Both the position numbers and the translations under genes were made by a program. From Corticium candelabrum (taxonomy: Eukaryota; Porifera; Homoscleromorpha; Homosclerophorida; Plakinidae): a DNA stretch of 64,000 nucleotides. Below the pieces are notes generated by a model, which saw only the letters and a list, made by a program, of their open reading frames with translations, did not search any database and was not told the DNA's origin. Positions within the stretch are counted from its first letter, which is position 1. Each line of letters opens with the position of its first letter. Of the stretch, positions 18,120 to 30,400 are shown piece after piece. The stretch spans positions 1,000,816 through 1,064,815 of the forward strand of contig NC_085104.1 in NCBI RefSeq assembly GCF_963422355.1. Reading direction: 5' to 3'.

Positions 18120-18149
18120 CCGCATGTGTGTTTGTGTGTGCTTGTGATA

Positions 18150-19255
18150 CCGCTCACCTGTAGTAGAATTGCTTTGTAGATTTGTCCATCCTGGAAGGCA
18201 ACTTTTGTTCCATTTGATAAACAGTCATAGTGGCCACTGACATCATCCACAGGTTTACAGGATATGGAACAATCCTCATTGTAGAAATGGTTACTACATC
18301 TCACTCGCCACTTAATATCAAGAAACTTTGTTCCACTAAGATCTTTCAAATATATTAGTGAACTAAAATTTCCATAGCTGGTGCTACTATCCTCATACTC
18401 AAATGACCCTAATTAATGCACGAGGACTTGTGTAGTTATTCCATACATTAGCTTCCAGATTCGATCCACCCTAGCATGATCAACATGTCATGATGATGGA
18501 CTGAGTTGTCGATTTCAACAAATCTCATTTGTGGCTTTGACCATGAGGAAACAGCCCAATACGAGATCCACATATGCGACCACAGATGTTACAGATGCAT
18601 TGGCTGCTTTCATGACAGCCTGCTTTTCTGGTTTGTCGCTTGAACATTAGGGTTGCACAGTGATGTTGCTCAAACTGGTCAATGGCAGTTCTGCACATTT
18701 ATCTCCATAATGGTCTGTCAATAACTATTTTTTTCAAAACTGAGAATTAATGTTGCAAGACTTTAGGTTTGCCTTTAGACTGTCCTTGGACCGTTTTTTG
18801 GGACCTCCTTTCGAACATACACCCTCCTTTATTTTTCTCCATAGAACACGGCCTTTGGTAATCTCTTATCTTTCATACGAACTAAGTGACCCGACCTATG
18901 AAATTGTGCTGATAGCAAAAATGTTTCAATAGCATTCACATTGCAGACCCTAAGAACTTCCGTATTAGGAACAAAGTCTTGCCATGTACTACCAGCTATT
19001 TTGCGTAGACACAATCATATGGAAACGATCCAAGCTCTTGATATGCTTTCCATACAGCATCCATGTTTCAGAACCATATAGCGGAGTTGATAGTAACAAC
19101 AGCATGGTATACGTTGATTTTGTCATTACATTGGAAGGTCATCCTACATTCAACTGAAGATGTCAAAACTCACTTACCTGCCAGGAACATTTAAAAACAA
19201 AGAAATGGGGTTCCTTACATCATTTCCCGACATTTGGTTTAATGATTTATTCAGT
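18150..19255 (-). pseudogene. Second remnant of the extra DSL gene with LINE piece
   Basis: DSL exon-like sequence at 18,150-18,475 (LDIKWRVRCSNHFYNEDC; frameshifted after NGTK) and an MNNL-exon end at about 19,180-19,255 (NDVRNPISLF). LINE sequence ([38 protein letters not shown]) lies between at 18,740-19,130, on the same strand and at the same place as in block 1. No promoter, signal exon or EGF exons. This is the block 2 partner of 5960-7425. Confidence 0.7.
18740..19130 (-). mobile_element. LINE 3' fragment, block 2 copy
   Basis: Homologous to 6775-7190, with the same neighbours and truncation, so it is one insertion duplicated with the block rather than two insertions. Confidence 0.8.
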
Positions 19256-20790
19256 GTCCCCATGCACCACTGATGTTTCTTCATACAATCGAATTCCTGT
19301 GGATGCTTCAGTGTACAGTCATCATCAGTGTTAGCCACTGTCTCGTACGTCATATCAACGTCTGTTTGTCTCAGTTCATCCATTTTAGTTGTGTTGGACC
19401 TTGCCAAAGCATCTACAGATCTGAAAATGTCATTATATGAGATGCATGACAACAAATATCAATGAACTATGTAAGACATAGTACCTTTCTAAACGTTTCC
19501 ATTGATAAAAACAGAAAGCAGCTGCCACTATCAGAATGATACAAAAACCGGCCAATACACCAACTGCAACTACAAGTGCTACTGACAGTCCCGCACCAGT
19601 CTCTTTGTCTAAATTAACGCAAATAATTAAACTTGTAGACAATTAATCATCAATCTGGGTATTGTACACATGCATGCATATCTTACTTGTACAATGAAGC
19701 ACATAATGACCTGATCCATCCATATTGTGTGATCTTCTCTGAAGTGTGCATGAAGTGTCTTGCTAAAATTCTCCCAAAACATCTTTTTCATTAGCTAATA
19801 ATAATTCTAGTTCTAATTGTCCATGGGTGTTTGTTAGTTGTACTGGGCATTCAGCGATGTCCAGAGCTGCACGAATCTCTAAATTATAATCAGAATTAAC
19901 AAGCACACAATGAGGTGATCATGAAGGACTTGATATACTTGCCTTAATTGTTCACAGTGAACACGCGTGTACGCTGTGTATCCATGAGGACATTCACATG
20001 AGTATCTGTTTACTCCATCTCTGCACGTGGCGTTGCTCTGACAAGGATTAGAAGCACAGTCATTAGTATATGATATTGCACAATTTGTTACCGTGTATCC
20101 TTGATTGCAGGTACATTTGTAGAGATTAACTTGATGTGTACACATGCCATTCTGACAAGGATTAGACAAACATTCGTTGATATCTAAAGTATCACAGGTT
20201 ATATAATGATAAAATTTATTGTAAATTCATAACACACTTATTCTTACCAACATCACATCGCTTTCCTGTGTACCCAGGATGACAGTTGCAGTGATAATCA
20301 GCAATGAGATCACTACAATAGCCACCATTGAGACATTGCACTCTGACACAATCATCAATATCTGTTGACAATCATTAATGTTTTATTATCAATAAATCTA
20401 TTTTTAAACTTTAATTAAAGTATGTTTTACTTGTTTGACATAAAGTGTCTGTGAATCCAGTCGGACAAAAATCATTTGAACTGCCCATTGTTGTCTTGAC
20501 AAGTGGTATTATTTTAACATGGGGTGGATGCACATTCATTAATATCTAGACACCTTTTTAGCAAAATATAATAAAGTTGATCAATACATGGGCTTACTCT
20601 TTGTACAGTGACTGTCTGCGTATCCTGTTTGGCAGTTGCATTGATAACTGTTCACCAGGTCAAGACAGTTGCCTCCATCTTGCTCTGACATTCGTTGATA
20701 TCTAAAACAATCAAATGCAATATGTCGGTGCTCGTATCATAGAAATTAGCAACTAACTTGCTTCACAATAGTCTCCCGTGTATCCAATGA
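19174..20790 (-). pseudogene. DSL2: C-terminal half of a DSL/EGF receptor, no N-terminus
   Basis: Minus-strand exons: a cut-off EGF-a piece (20,789-20,755), EGF-c and EGF-d copies with small deletions (20,698-20,425), EGF-e (20,362-20,250; [20 protein letters not shown]), a double-EGF exon (20,187-19,938; [34 protein letters not shown]), the FN3-like exon (19,880-19,690), the membrane helix (about 19,611-19,484; LVVAVGVLAGFCIILIVAAA) and a tail exon (19,420-19,174; MDELRQTDVDMTYETVANTD). The tail lacks the YEET of DSL1 and runs on into NQMSGNDVRNPISLF, which is MNNL-exon sequence of the next remnant, so a deletion has fused them. The 5' side stops abruptly at about 20,790 against unrelated sequence. 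Membrane and EGF-e exons look clean, but without signal peptide or DSL the unit is probably dead. Confidence 0.7.
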
Positions 20791-20799
20791 TTATCAAAC

Positions 20800-22640
20800 T
20801 CTTGAGGAAAAGAGTTACTACTACTTCCAATTCCAGGAATGTACCAAACGTTGATTCCTGATGTATGATACTGAAAATATTCTGCAATCACACAACTTGT
20901 GATTTCATTTGACTTTTCAACTTTAACTGTAATGTCATCTATTGTTTTCCAAAATCTCCGCTGATTTTTACAAGCTTGTGGACATACAAGTGAGATGATT
21001 TACCAACAATTGAGCCGTGGGTGAACTGAAGCTCACCAGTACTAGACACTATGACGTTACTATTTGAAATGTTCGACATCCCTTGAACAAGCATAATACC
21101 GTTGATTGTAGTGTTGCTACGGCCAGAGACCACCAAACTCCCTGTACTCTTGACAACAACATACTTCATGAAATCCTCATTGCCTGCATGATCCTGGCTC
21201 AACAATAAAACGTGCTCCTTCTTGGACAACAAGCCGTCTGTATGTAGTCACTCGACTTCCAGAACCTATCTCTACATTCCATCCACTTCCAATAGTTGCC
21301 AAGTTCACATCGAAGTCTCCTGATCCTGATTTACCTATTACAAGTTTATTGTTGTCATGTTAGAACTTGACGAGTACCGTAGCAACTGCATCTCTCCTAG
21401 TTTGCCAAGACGCAAGCCACTTGAGACATAGATAGTTGTTGCTCGTAGTCTATATTATGTTACAAATTTAACACGCTCAAACATTGTCAGGTTGTTGAAG
21501 TGTAGATCCCGTCCACTTGTCAAGTATAGAAGATATATGCGTGAAATAGAATATGGATTCCATAGATCTGCACGTTTATTCTGGTACATATGTCACGTAG
21601 GTATTCTTTCCATTGCCACTGATTTCCCTCTCCCTGTGGTCTGGGTGCATTCTGGTAACGAAATGGAAAGCCGTAGATGTCCCATAAACCATTGGAAGGC
21701 CGAAGCCATGAATTGCTTTGAAAGTAAATGTAACTCATGTACAATTGAAACAATCCATTATTGATTATCCGATTGTAGAAATAAACGTAGGAACTGCTTC
21801 CATAATACCCTGTCAGCACTTTACAGTTTCTGAGTTACAAATGTCCCAGTACCAGTATCTGAATGAGGATGAACTGCTAAATGTGATAATGAGATGACCT
21901 TGGTTGATAATTCCAGCACTAAATCCATCATCATCCGACTGTGAAGGCCAACCATTCAAATTCATCCGAACTGCACTGGATAGAAAGATGGCATTCTTCT
22001 CATTTATTACTCAACAATACTGGCAATTACTACTGTCTGTTGATGTGTCGATTGTCAAATTATTTTTGTTGATAACAGTAACATCCTTTAGATACTATTG
22101 ATCATACAAACCGTGTTCGACAAGAAACAATGAGGATACAGTCACCTGGCCATTTGTCAAAGATGATCCAACACTAGTACTCCCATCCAAGTACTTGCCA
22201 GACCAATGAAGATTATCCACAACCAAATGACCAAGAACAGTTACAGTAGGGCGCGTGATGCCCATTGATCCAGTGATGTTGAAAGTTACACCAGAGTCAA
22301 TCGTTAATTGGATACTTGAATTTTCGTAACCAATTACAAAACTGTTAATCACCACATCTTTGTCAACCAGGACAGTGTAGGAACCAGACATTGCAATTTG
22401 ACTGCTATCTCCAGGTCCAGGAATTCTAGAATACAGTACAACAATTTGTTAACATACGTGACATATTGACAAGCCTATTAGGTCGTCATTACTTATTGTT
22501 GATCCAATTTGACTCATCCGACCATTGTGTAACTTCCCTGACGTGACTGCGAGTACTGTTGCTTCGTTTGTGCATAGGAGAGATCCAAGAACAAACAAAG
22601 CGACTCGAACAAATGCCAGACCTGAGATGCCATCCTGTGA
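20800..22640 (-). pseudogene. Decayed secreted beta-solenoid-like protein (hypothetical)
   Basis: Several minus-strand open stretches, broken by stops: one begins with a signal-like run (GLAFVRVALFVLGSLLCTNE, about 22,620-22,500). Others repeat Ser/Thr/Asn/Val/Ile-rich strands of the kind TSGKLHNG, VIGYENSSIQLTIDSGVTFN, VTVLGHLVVDN, NIVISSTGEL/TINGIMLVQGMSNI. The alternation of short beta strands, Asn/Gly turns and phrases such as GVTFNITGS recalls right-handed beta-helix or adhesin-like extracellular proteins. No named family is recognised. Order along the strand is coherent, so it may be one gene with short introns that I cannot place, but at least two stretches have stops inside. It abuts DSL2 at about 20,790. 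Confidence 0.35.
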
Positions 22641-23043
22641 TAGAAATCTCTAGAAACAAATCAACAGCTAGCTTAATTAAGTTAATTCAAGATTTCTACT
22701 CACTCTAGCTGAAGACCCCTACATTCCATGCGTTTAAAGCCGTCATGCAGTGCATGGATTCCCTCTCTAGAAGACGTTCTGATATGCAATGCCCTTCCAT
22801 TAGAGAAACGACAACTTCGTAAACATTGATATATTCGTCGTTTGGCTTTTGTCGGCTTGGCAAAAGCATGGCAAATGCGCTTAGCGCGACAGGAGGGCGT
22901 ACTTTGCTGTGACGAAAACGCGAAAACACGAAGATGCCATGTTTGTAACTACATTTTTATCAGATATCTCGACTGTTGAACCTTGCATCTAGACTAGACT
23001 GTACCTACATGCAAACGTTCTTCCCGACAACGAGTAATCCAAT

Positions 23044-23297
23044 TAGATATATTATATTATATTATATTATATTATATTATATAATATTATATTATATTAT
23101 ATTATATTATATTATATTATATTATATTATATTATATTATATTATATTATATTATATTATATTATATTATATTATATTATATTATATTATATTATATTAT
23201 ATTATATTATATTATATTATATTATATTATATTATATTATATTATATTATATTATATTATATTATATTATATTATATTATATTATATTATATTATTC
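23044..23297. repeat. (ATTAT)n pentanucleotide microsatellite
   Basis: About 50 copies of ATATT/ATTAT, with one slip near 23,080. The open frame Y-I-I-L across it is an artefact. It is the only pure A/T satellite of this size in the window. Confidence 0.98.
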
Positions 23298-24483
23298 AGG
23301 TAACTTACCTTCGATCTTTGCCTCGAACCGAGTCCTCTAGATGTGTAGGTCTCACGCCTCTCTGCAAACTGTACCAGTCGCGACGCTTGATCTCTAGATA
23401 AGAAGCAATTACGTGCACATACTTTTGGAATGCTAATTGTCTAGCCGAACAGAGCGCACTAGCAACCAATTAGGGAATAGTTAGCACAAGATTGAACGAG
23501 AAGCAGCGACGGCATGGAACAGACTACATAAGTCTACTTCCACATACAGCTAGGTTATGTACTAGAGTCTCTAGTTCTCTAGCTATCGGACGTCATGTAT
23601 TTTAGTTGCTGTTTCGGTGGTCTACCGCTCTGTAGTTAAGACATACACAACTTGTCGCAAGACGTCTAGTGCACGAGTAGATGTAAGGTTCGATAGCGTG
23701 TGTACGGGGACTATTTGGTCGCGGGGACTATTTTGTCGTGGGCAATTATCTCGCTCTTATTTGGTTCCCGAAACCGTTTAGCTGGGGCTTATTTGGTTTC
23801 GGCACCTCCAGAGACTATGTGGTCGCGAGGACTATTTGGTTTCACATTTATTGCGCCTCGAATCGGCACTCTCCAACTCTTACAGCTGTACGAGACGCAC
23901 GCCATAGACGCGAACGACGTGATGATGGCCATGATGACTAGTACGCGTCTCCCAGACGTCTCGATGAGCCGAAATCGAATGCGACCTGCTTCTTCTTCGT
24001 TTGTATTTGACTTCGTATGAATACCAAAGTCGTCACGACATTGTCTATCGCAATTTTCCGCGTGTCTGACGTTTCGTTTTAGGGCAAATCGGCTCGTCTG
24101 GTAGCGGGCGTGTCGAAAGTAGGCGGAGTAAGAATATCTTGTGGGTTACAAAGTAAACAAACATGTGCGTGTTGTGGTACTAGCGTGGAAAGTCGCTGAC
24201 AGAGGACTAGAAGGTTTCTATATTACACTAAATTCGCTAAAGTATAATATTCGTATAGCCTCGCTGAACTTAATTTAAGTTAGTTAAACTATTCCATCGC
24301 ACTTTAAAAAACTACAGTACTATCCAACGCCAAGTTTTAGTTGGATGCGTATACTTTCAGGAACGCTTCTCCCACAATACTGATAACGCCACATACTGAG
24401 AAACATGAGAAGTGGTACAAAAGTTTCAATGCGATATTATCACCGGTCTGTACAATTCAAAGCAATAACGTAATTATTAAAAA

Positions 24484-25053
24484 CTAGGATCCATGACCAG
24501 TCCTTCGTACGGGCAAGATACTGTAGTGTAAAGATAGGTCTGTGGACACGTCACGTGCAATCTTTGTTGCGAAGTCCCGGATGTGGTGAGTGAATTCGAA
24601 TCTCGTTCTTCGGGTTTGTTTCGATAGAAATCGACACACTCCCCGTGTAGCGCTTGCTGCGGAAATCGTGTAGGTTGGATTCGGTGCAAATGCAATTAGA
24701 ATTTGGAGAGAAACGAAAGCGCTAGAAGAGTAAGTTTCGTCGGCAAGAGATATTCGATTGCTCGAAGCTTTGCGAAGGACGACGATGCATACAGTCTACA
24801 CAGGACTGGTGTGGGTGTGTGTTCGAATGAACTGGAATGTGTAGCGTTTGCGTCGTCGAGAAATTTTACGCGGGGGTCGACCCCTCGAGAGGGGACCCGG
24901 TGCATAATTTTTTAAATTCTTTGACGCAAACCTTTCCCTGTGCGTGTCGAGTGTGCATGCCGATTTCGGTTGCGAACGGACAAAAGACGTGGCCGCCAAA
25001 CGCGAACACACACACACACACACACAGAGACAATTTGAGCTTTATATATTAGA
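24484..25053 (-). mobile_element. Non-autonomous Helitron, copy 2
   Basis: 570 bp, reversed, with the same TC...(hairpin)CTAG ends: CTAG at 24484-24487 and the TCTAATATATAAAG end at 25053. Flanks are A (24483) and T (25054). It sits between the arms of the long-TIR transposon, so it is nested and younger. Its CA tract is the shortest of the four copies. Confidence 0.9.
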
Positions 25054-25189
25054 TACAAAACAATCTTAAACACACTACCAAGGCACACAAAGAACACACA
25101 GATAGACAAAGAGACAGAGGAACAGCCAACTTAAGCATTGGTGCAGAAGTAATATTGGACAACAATAGAACGGCACACAAAAAAACAAG

Positions 25190-25280
25190 CAAACGACATA
25201 CATACATACATACATACATACATACATACATACAGACAGACAGACAGACAGACAGACAGACGGATGGACAGACAGACAGA
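25190..25280. repeat. (CATA)n and (CAGA)n tract
   Basis: About nine CATA units followed by CAGACAGA units, inside the centre of the long-TIR transposon. The stretch 25,280-26,040 shows no gene: only short unrelated open frames and another small GACG/GACA run at 25,598-25,627. Confidence 0.9.
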
Positions 25281-26505
25281 TTAATTGATCTAGAAATTCT
25301 AAAATTGTTACCGTCTTGCGATTAGATCATGTAATAGTTTGTATCGAAAACTAAATTAACATAAAAACTTATTGTTTCGGTCATATAAGAAGTCCTCTAC
25401 TTTACATTGTTGATGAGTCAATTTAGCTTAGACACTTTTCAACCGACCACTCTTGCATTGCATCTCTGTATACACACTCATACCTGCATGCATGCGCATA
25501 GCTGCATGCTGATTAGTGTAGTTCTTGTCTTCATTTTCTTGCCTGCATATCCTGGTTCTACTGCAGCACATTTTGCTGTGCCACCATTCAAAGAAAAGAT
25601 AGACAGACGGACGGACGGACGGACAGACTAAATGGCGGAAAGAGACAGAAGATGCAGCATGTATACAAGAAAACAAGATTTTCACTAAGCTCACCTAATC
25701 TACAAAGCGTATGGTTTCATAGTGTACAACAACGCAAACAAACAAACATCAATACTCATCTGAGACACCGAGTGCAAATTAAGTCAAATATATTTATTAA
25801 TTGTTTCTCAAACTACCTAAATGCACTTATTTTCTCTTCTGTTCTGAAAGTCATCACCGATCTTAGGTCGTGCACAACCAACTAGAGAGACGTAGATCGT
25901 CTTCCTTGCAATCGATCGTAGACAGTACGCATACGTCTCTGTGCACCTAGGTATCGATCGATGCCCTGCAGGATCGATGCCTAAATCTGCAGCTAGCCGC
26001 AGTATTCTATGCACTAAAACATTTTAGGCACATCTCTATATGAGCGTGCGATTAGCAAATCATGTTTGTTTACCTCGTAATTACATGTAACCCACAAGAG
26101 ATTCTTACTCCGCTTACTTTTGACACGCCCGCTACCAGACGAGCCGAGATTTGCCTTAGAACGAAACGTCAGACACGCGAAATTGCGATCGACAATGTCG
26201 TGATAACTTCGGTATTCATATGAAGCCAAATACAAACGAAGAAGAAGCAGATCGCACTCGATTTCGGCTTACCGAGACGTCTGGAAGACGCGAGAAAATT
26301 ATCATGGCCATCGTCACGTCGTTCGCGTCCGTCTCATACAGCTGTAAGAGTTGGAGAGTGCCGAGTCGAGGCGCAATAAATACGAAACCAAATAGTCCTC
26401 GCGACCAAACCTCCGCAGGTGCCGAAACCAAATAAGCTCAAGCTAAACGGTTTCGGGAACCAAATAAGAGCGAGACAATTGCCTGCGACCAAACAGTCCC
26501 CGTAC

Positions 26506-27258
26506 AGCGTATACCCACGTTGCTGTTGTCCATTGTCACACGTGCACGAGCGACTAAAGGTTTGAAACAGTCGGTCTCACTCACAGTAACGGGCTTCAGC
26601 GGCATGGCTAGACGAAGGAGACCCCTCCAAAATTTTAGAGCGTGAGCCATCAGACCAATCCATGCTCTGCTTGCAAATAAAACCGATCGACTAGCGTGAT
26701 CGATATTGTCATCAATCGAGGGACCTGTCTTGTGACTGGTTAATTAGCTTCTGATATGGCAATAGACAAGTTTGCTGCAGTAGACGAAGGGCGAAGGATA
26801 AAAAACCTGAAATAGTTTTAGTTCTCTAGTTCTAGTGCGTATTCTAGAAGAAAAGATGTACAAGTTATACGCAATCGAAGGTTTACCATATGACATAACT
26901 TGCTAGGTAACTATTGGCTCTATTGACATTCTTCTAGCTCTGGTAGATCGACTGATTTTTTGGCTTGTGAGATACCAGCATGGTACCCTTTTTGTATGTA
27001 GTGTACATAAACATAAAATAGCAACGAACTTTAATAATAGCGGCTTGTGTACAAGTCAATATTATTACTAAATTAATATCAGCTATTAATATTAACTTGA
27101 CCCCTCCCAAAATGCTGGTCTGGTTACGCAGACTGGCATCCCTATACTGCAAGATTACTATAAAATGGTATGCATATATAGACGGTACAATACGGTCACA
27201 AAGAAAAGCCATTCCGAAAACGTGAAATGTTTCGTTACGCCACAGTTGCATGGCAAGT
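26506..27258. other. Intergenic spacer, no gene seen
   Basis: A/T-rich sequence between the long-TIR transposon and the 3' end of the adhesion GPCR. Open frames here overlap the GPCR tail in another frame or show no similarity. The 3' UTR of the GPCR gene should lie in its right part. Confidence 0.5.
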
Positions 27259-30200
27259 TCAAAAGGAAGCAGGACTGAACATCTCCATATCCACTTCTTC
27301 CAAGATACGCTTGTCGGCATCTGCCTCTTCATTTTCTGTTTTGGAATCGGACGACCCAAGATAGTTCGAAGTAAAAGTCGAAAAATTGTGCAGACTTGTT
27401 TCCAACGTGCTGCTATCATTTTCTAATCCAGCAAGTAGCTTCCTAGAACTAAATACCCGGAAACCTTGAACAGGTAAACGACGACGAGAATATTGATATT
27501 GTTTTGAGGTCGGTTTCTTTTTGAAACAGAATCGTTCAGCAATCTGACTACGGGTTGTCTTATTGAAAAGGACATGAAAGAGAAAGAGAGTGCAACCCTG
27601 GAACGAGTTGGCGATCGCAAACAAATAGTGGAAGACTTTCAGGACGAAACAAGACGGACCAGAACTTTTCGTAATGCGGCCGTAATCAAAGAAGGTAGCT
27701 GCCCCGAGAATCCACGTCAGTCCAAAAATAAAACTGAGACTGAACAGAACGTGTGTGCGCTTGCGTGTCATTTGAATACCAAATTCTCCTTGTTTCTTCA
27801 AAGACCTCATCACTCTGACGGTTACGACGATGTTGAAGGTGACTACAATTATTACCGGAACAACGAAAGCACCCAACAGAACAAATTCGTCGACAATCCA
27901 ACAACTAATCGAATAAGAAGATTGTAAAATTATCAGGCAGAGCGACAATAGACAGAACTTACTATGACGTGTCGACTTTAGTCTTTTGTAAATATACTTG
28001 TACCAGTCCGTATATTTCCAAATCATTCGCAGATTTGTGAACAACTGCAAGAGAAGCCGTCACCAACAATGGTAAACCTGAAACACGGTATAACAGAAGA
28101 AGAAATACAATGCCACACAAATAACGCAATTTAGTTCAAAGCAAGTACTATAGTACTGGATATTACCCCATCCGCCTATCATCGCCATCGAGAAGTACGT
28201 CCCTTTGCTGCAGTCGAACCAGTGGCTATCTAGCACCTTGACAATGTCCCGATACACGCCCATACCTTCCATAAACATCCACATAACCGATGACAGAAAA
28301 AAGAAATGCATCAATGCGGCCCATGCGAAGCATGACGAAGAAGAAGAAGAAGAGTCGCCTTGATTGGCAGCAAAAAATGCGATGATGGCGAGCGCGAGAG
28401 CCACACACAAATTCAAATGAATCTTGACGGGCACGGCCATTTTCTCGCCGCGTCTGCAACTGCGCAGAACAAAACAAAGAAATCGCAACTTCGTTTGCTA
28501 TAAAGTTTTATATACAAAACACACATTCCATAGTGATTAGTACATTTTACTAAGTAGACATAGAGTCAAAGAAAGAAATTAATGCAACAGTTGCTATTGC
28601 AAGCCAACAAATACAAAACTCCAAAATTCTTTATGTACATTTAATTAATTAATAAGCTCTACGTACAGTTCATAAGGTACAACAACATTCGTTACAGTAT
28701 TTTGTATAGCACCGCAGCTATATAAAGCCTCATTTAAAGAATGTGCGACAGAATACAACATTATGTCAAACAAGTGTAAATGAAATTAGGCTTAGTGGCC
28801 GTTTTCAAAGACTTGCTTTTGAGTGCAATAATTTCGCCTTAATTAATTAAAATAAAGTTTATTTTTAAGTTGCAATACTTTTAGACCTCTTCCTAGCACT
28901 AGCTCGTCCAGTATCAGAGGCGGAACAGTAAACTTACTGTGGTCGTGCATACCGCGCGTTAAATAGCCTGATCAAATAACGCACGTTAACCAATTCTCTT
29001 GCCGGCTAAAAAACTAAAACTTGTAACACTGACATTATGATTGAACATGCGCCTAGCAGCTTGATGACTTTGAATAGCTGATGCGCAGCCGACTGTGGTG
29101 AAATACATATTATCTATTTAACTTAATCACCTAACCCTGAACCGAAATTATGACGCTAATTCATCCATTTTTAGAAAGTGACAGGACCGACCGGACGCGT
29201 TCCGTCGCCCATGAGTATACAATCAACGAATAATCAAAATGCAGTGTGATTCATGAACACCAACCATTTGGCAAGCGAGAGGCAAATGATCGTTGCTAGA
29301 AAGCCGGCCAGTGACACACCGCAACCGACATAAGACGCAAGAGATAGAGAAGCATCATCCACAGTACGGCAAGGACATCGTACACCTTCCCCTCCGCAAG
29401 GAGTCTGCAAAATTTACTCTTGAGCTACAATACAAATTATACTAATCAGAAGTTTACCATTAGGAAGGAGAAGCTCGTCAAATGATTGCAGTGACAGATT
29501 ACGTCCATTGAAGTCACTTCGGCTACTTCACAACCTTCTCTGTTCCAACCTCCAAAATCATCTACAAAAACGCTTAATTAATACTAAGTTGAATACAAGA
29601 AACAGTGTCTTATGCACCATTCAGTGTGTTATCCCAAAAGTAGCAAGCAGGAAAGTAATTGTCCTAAACACAAAGCAACCTAGCTATAAACAACAAGATC
29701 AACATCACATCTACTGACCGGCGTGTCGAATCGACGAAAACGAAGTATAACAGGGTTTGGTAAATGTCTGATGCGCAAGTGGCTAACGCTTGCAGCGATA
29801 ACAGAATTAGCTGGTAGACTTCCCGTCTTGTTCTCCAAAGTCTCGTCCCGAAAGAATACGCTGCTATTGTAAAATATTACTTGAATTCTTCTTACTTCGG
29901 ACATGTCGTGCTTTCCAATAGCCAAAAGAGCGGATGGCAATGCAATTTCTTCAGACTTATATTTTCGAATAAATCCGTCGAATGTGCTATCATTTACTTC
30001 CACTGCGTCAATGACGATGCTCTCGGTTTCAATAAGCGGTATTGAAGGGTGAGCAGGTATCGCATAAATCGCTGCAATGATTTCTAAATTTTCAACAAAT
30101 CTGAACAATGAAATAAAATATTGATATCAAATATTTTGTTATTAAAAGTATAATATTGTAGATTTGTAGTCTAGTGTTCTGAATGCACGTGTACTGACCT

Positions 30201-30312
30201 TCTACTACTGTTGCTATTAATTTCGCTTTGTCTTATAATTTCTCGACTAATTTTCATAATGTTACTGATTGCTCTTACGACACTCTCGTAAGCCTGTAAA
30301 ACAAATGTGTGT

Positions 30313-30400
<88 letters not shown>

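Larger units (their letters stand above)
23706..26501. mobile_element. DNA transposon with long terminal inverted repeats
   Basis: Inverted arms of about 450 bp: left 23,706-24,167 starts GGGGACTATTTGGTCGC, right 26,060-26,501 ends GCGACCAAACAGTCCCC. Arms match over their length with scattered changes, including a shared internal patch (TCTTACAGCTGTA / TACAGCTGTAAGA). GTAC flanks both ends (23702-23705, 26502-26505), either a 4-bp target duplication or part of the arm. The outer 120 bp carry several variants of TATTTGGT(C/T). The 1.9-kb centre holds a Helitron and microsatellites but no transposase. Superfamily not assigned. Confidence 0.75.

Noticed and set aside
22976-23401. 141-residue frame of Y-I-I-L repeats
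   Set aside because: Translation of the ATTAT satellite.
27574-27927. 117-residue plus-strand open frame
   Set aside because: Antisense to the last exon of the adhesion GPCR, which has clear TM5-TM7 motifs.
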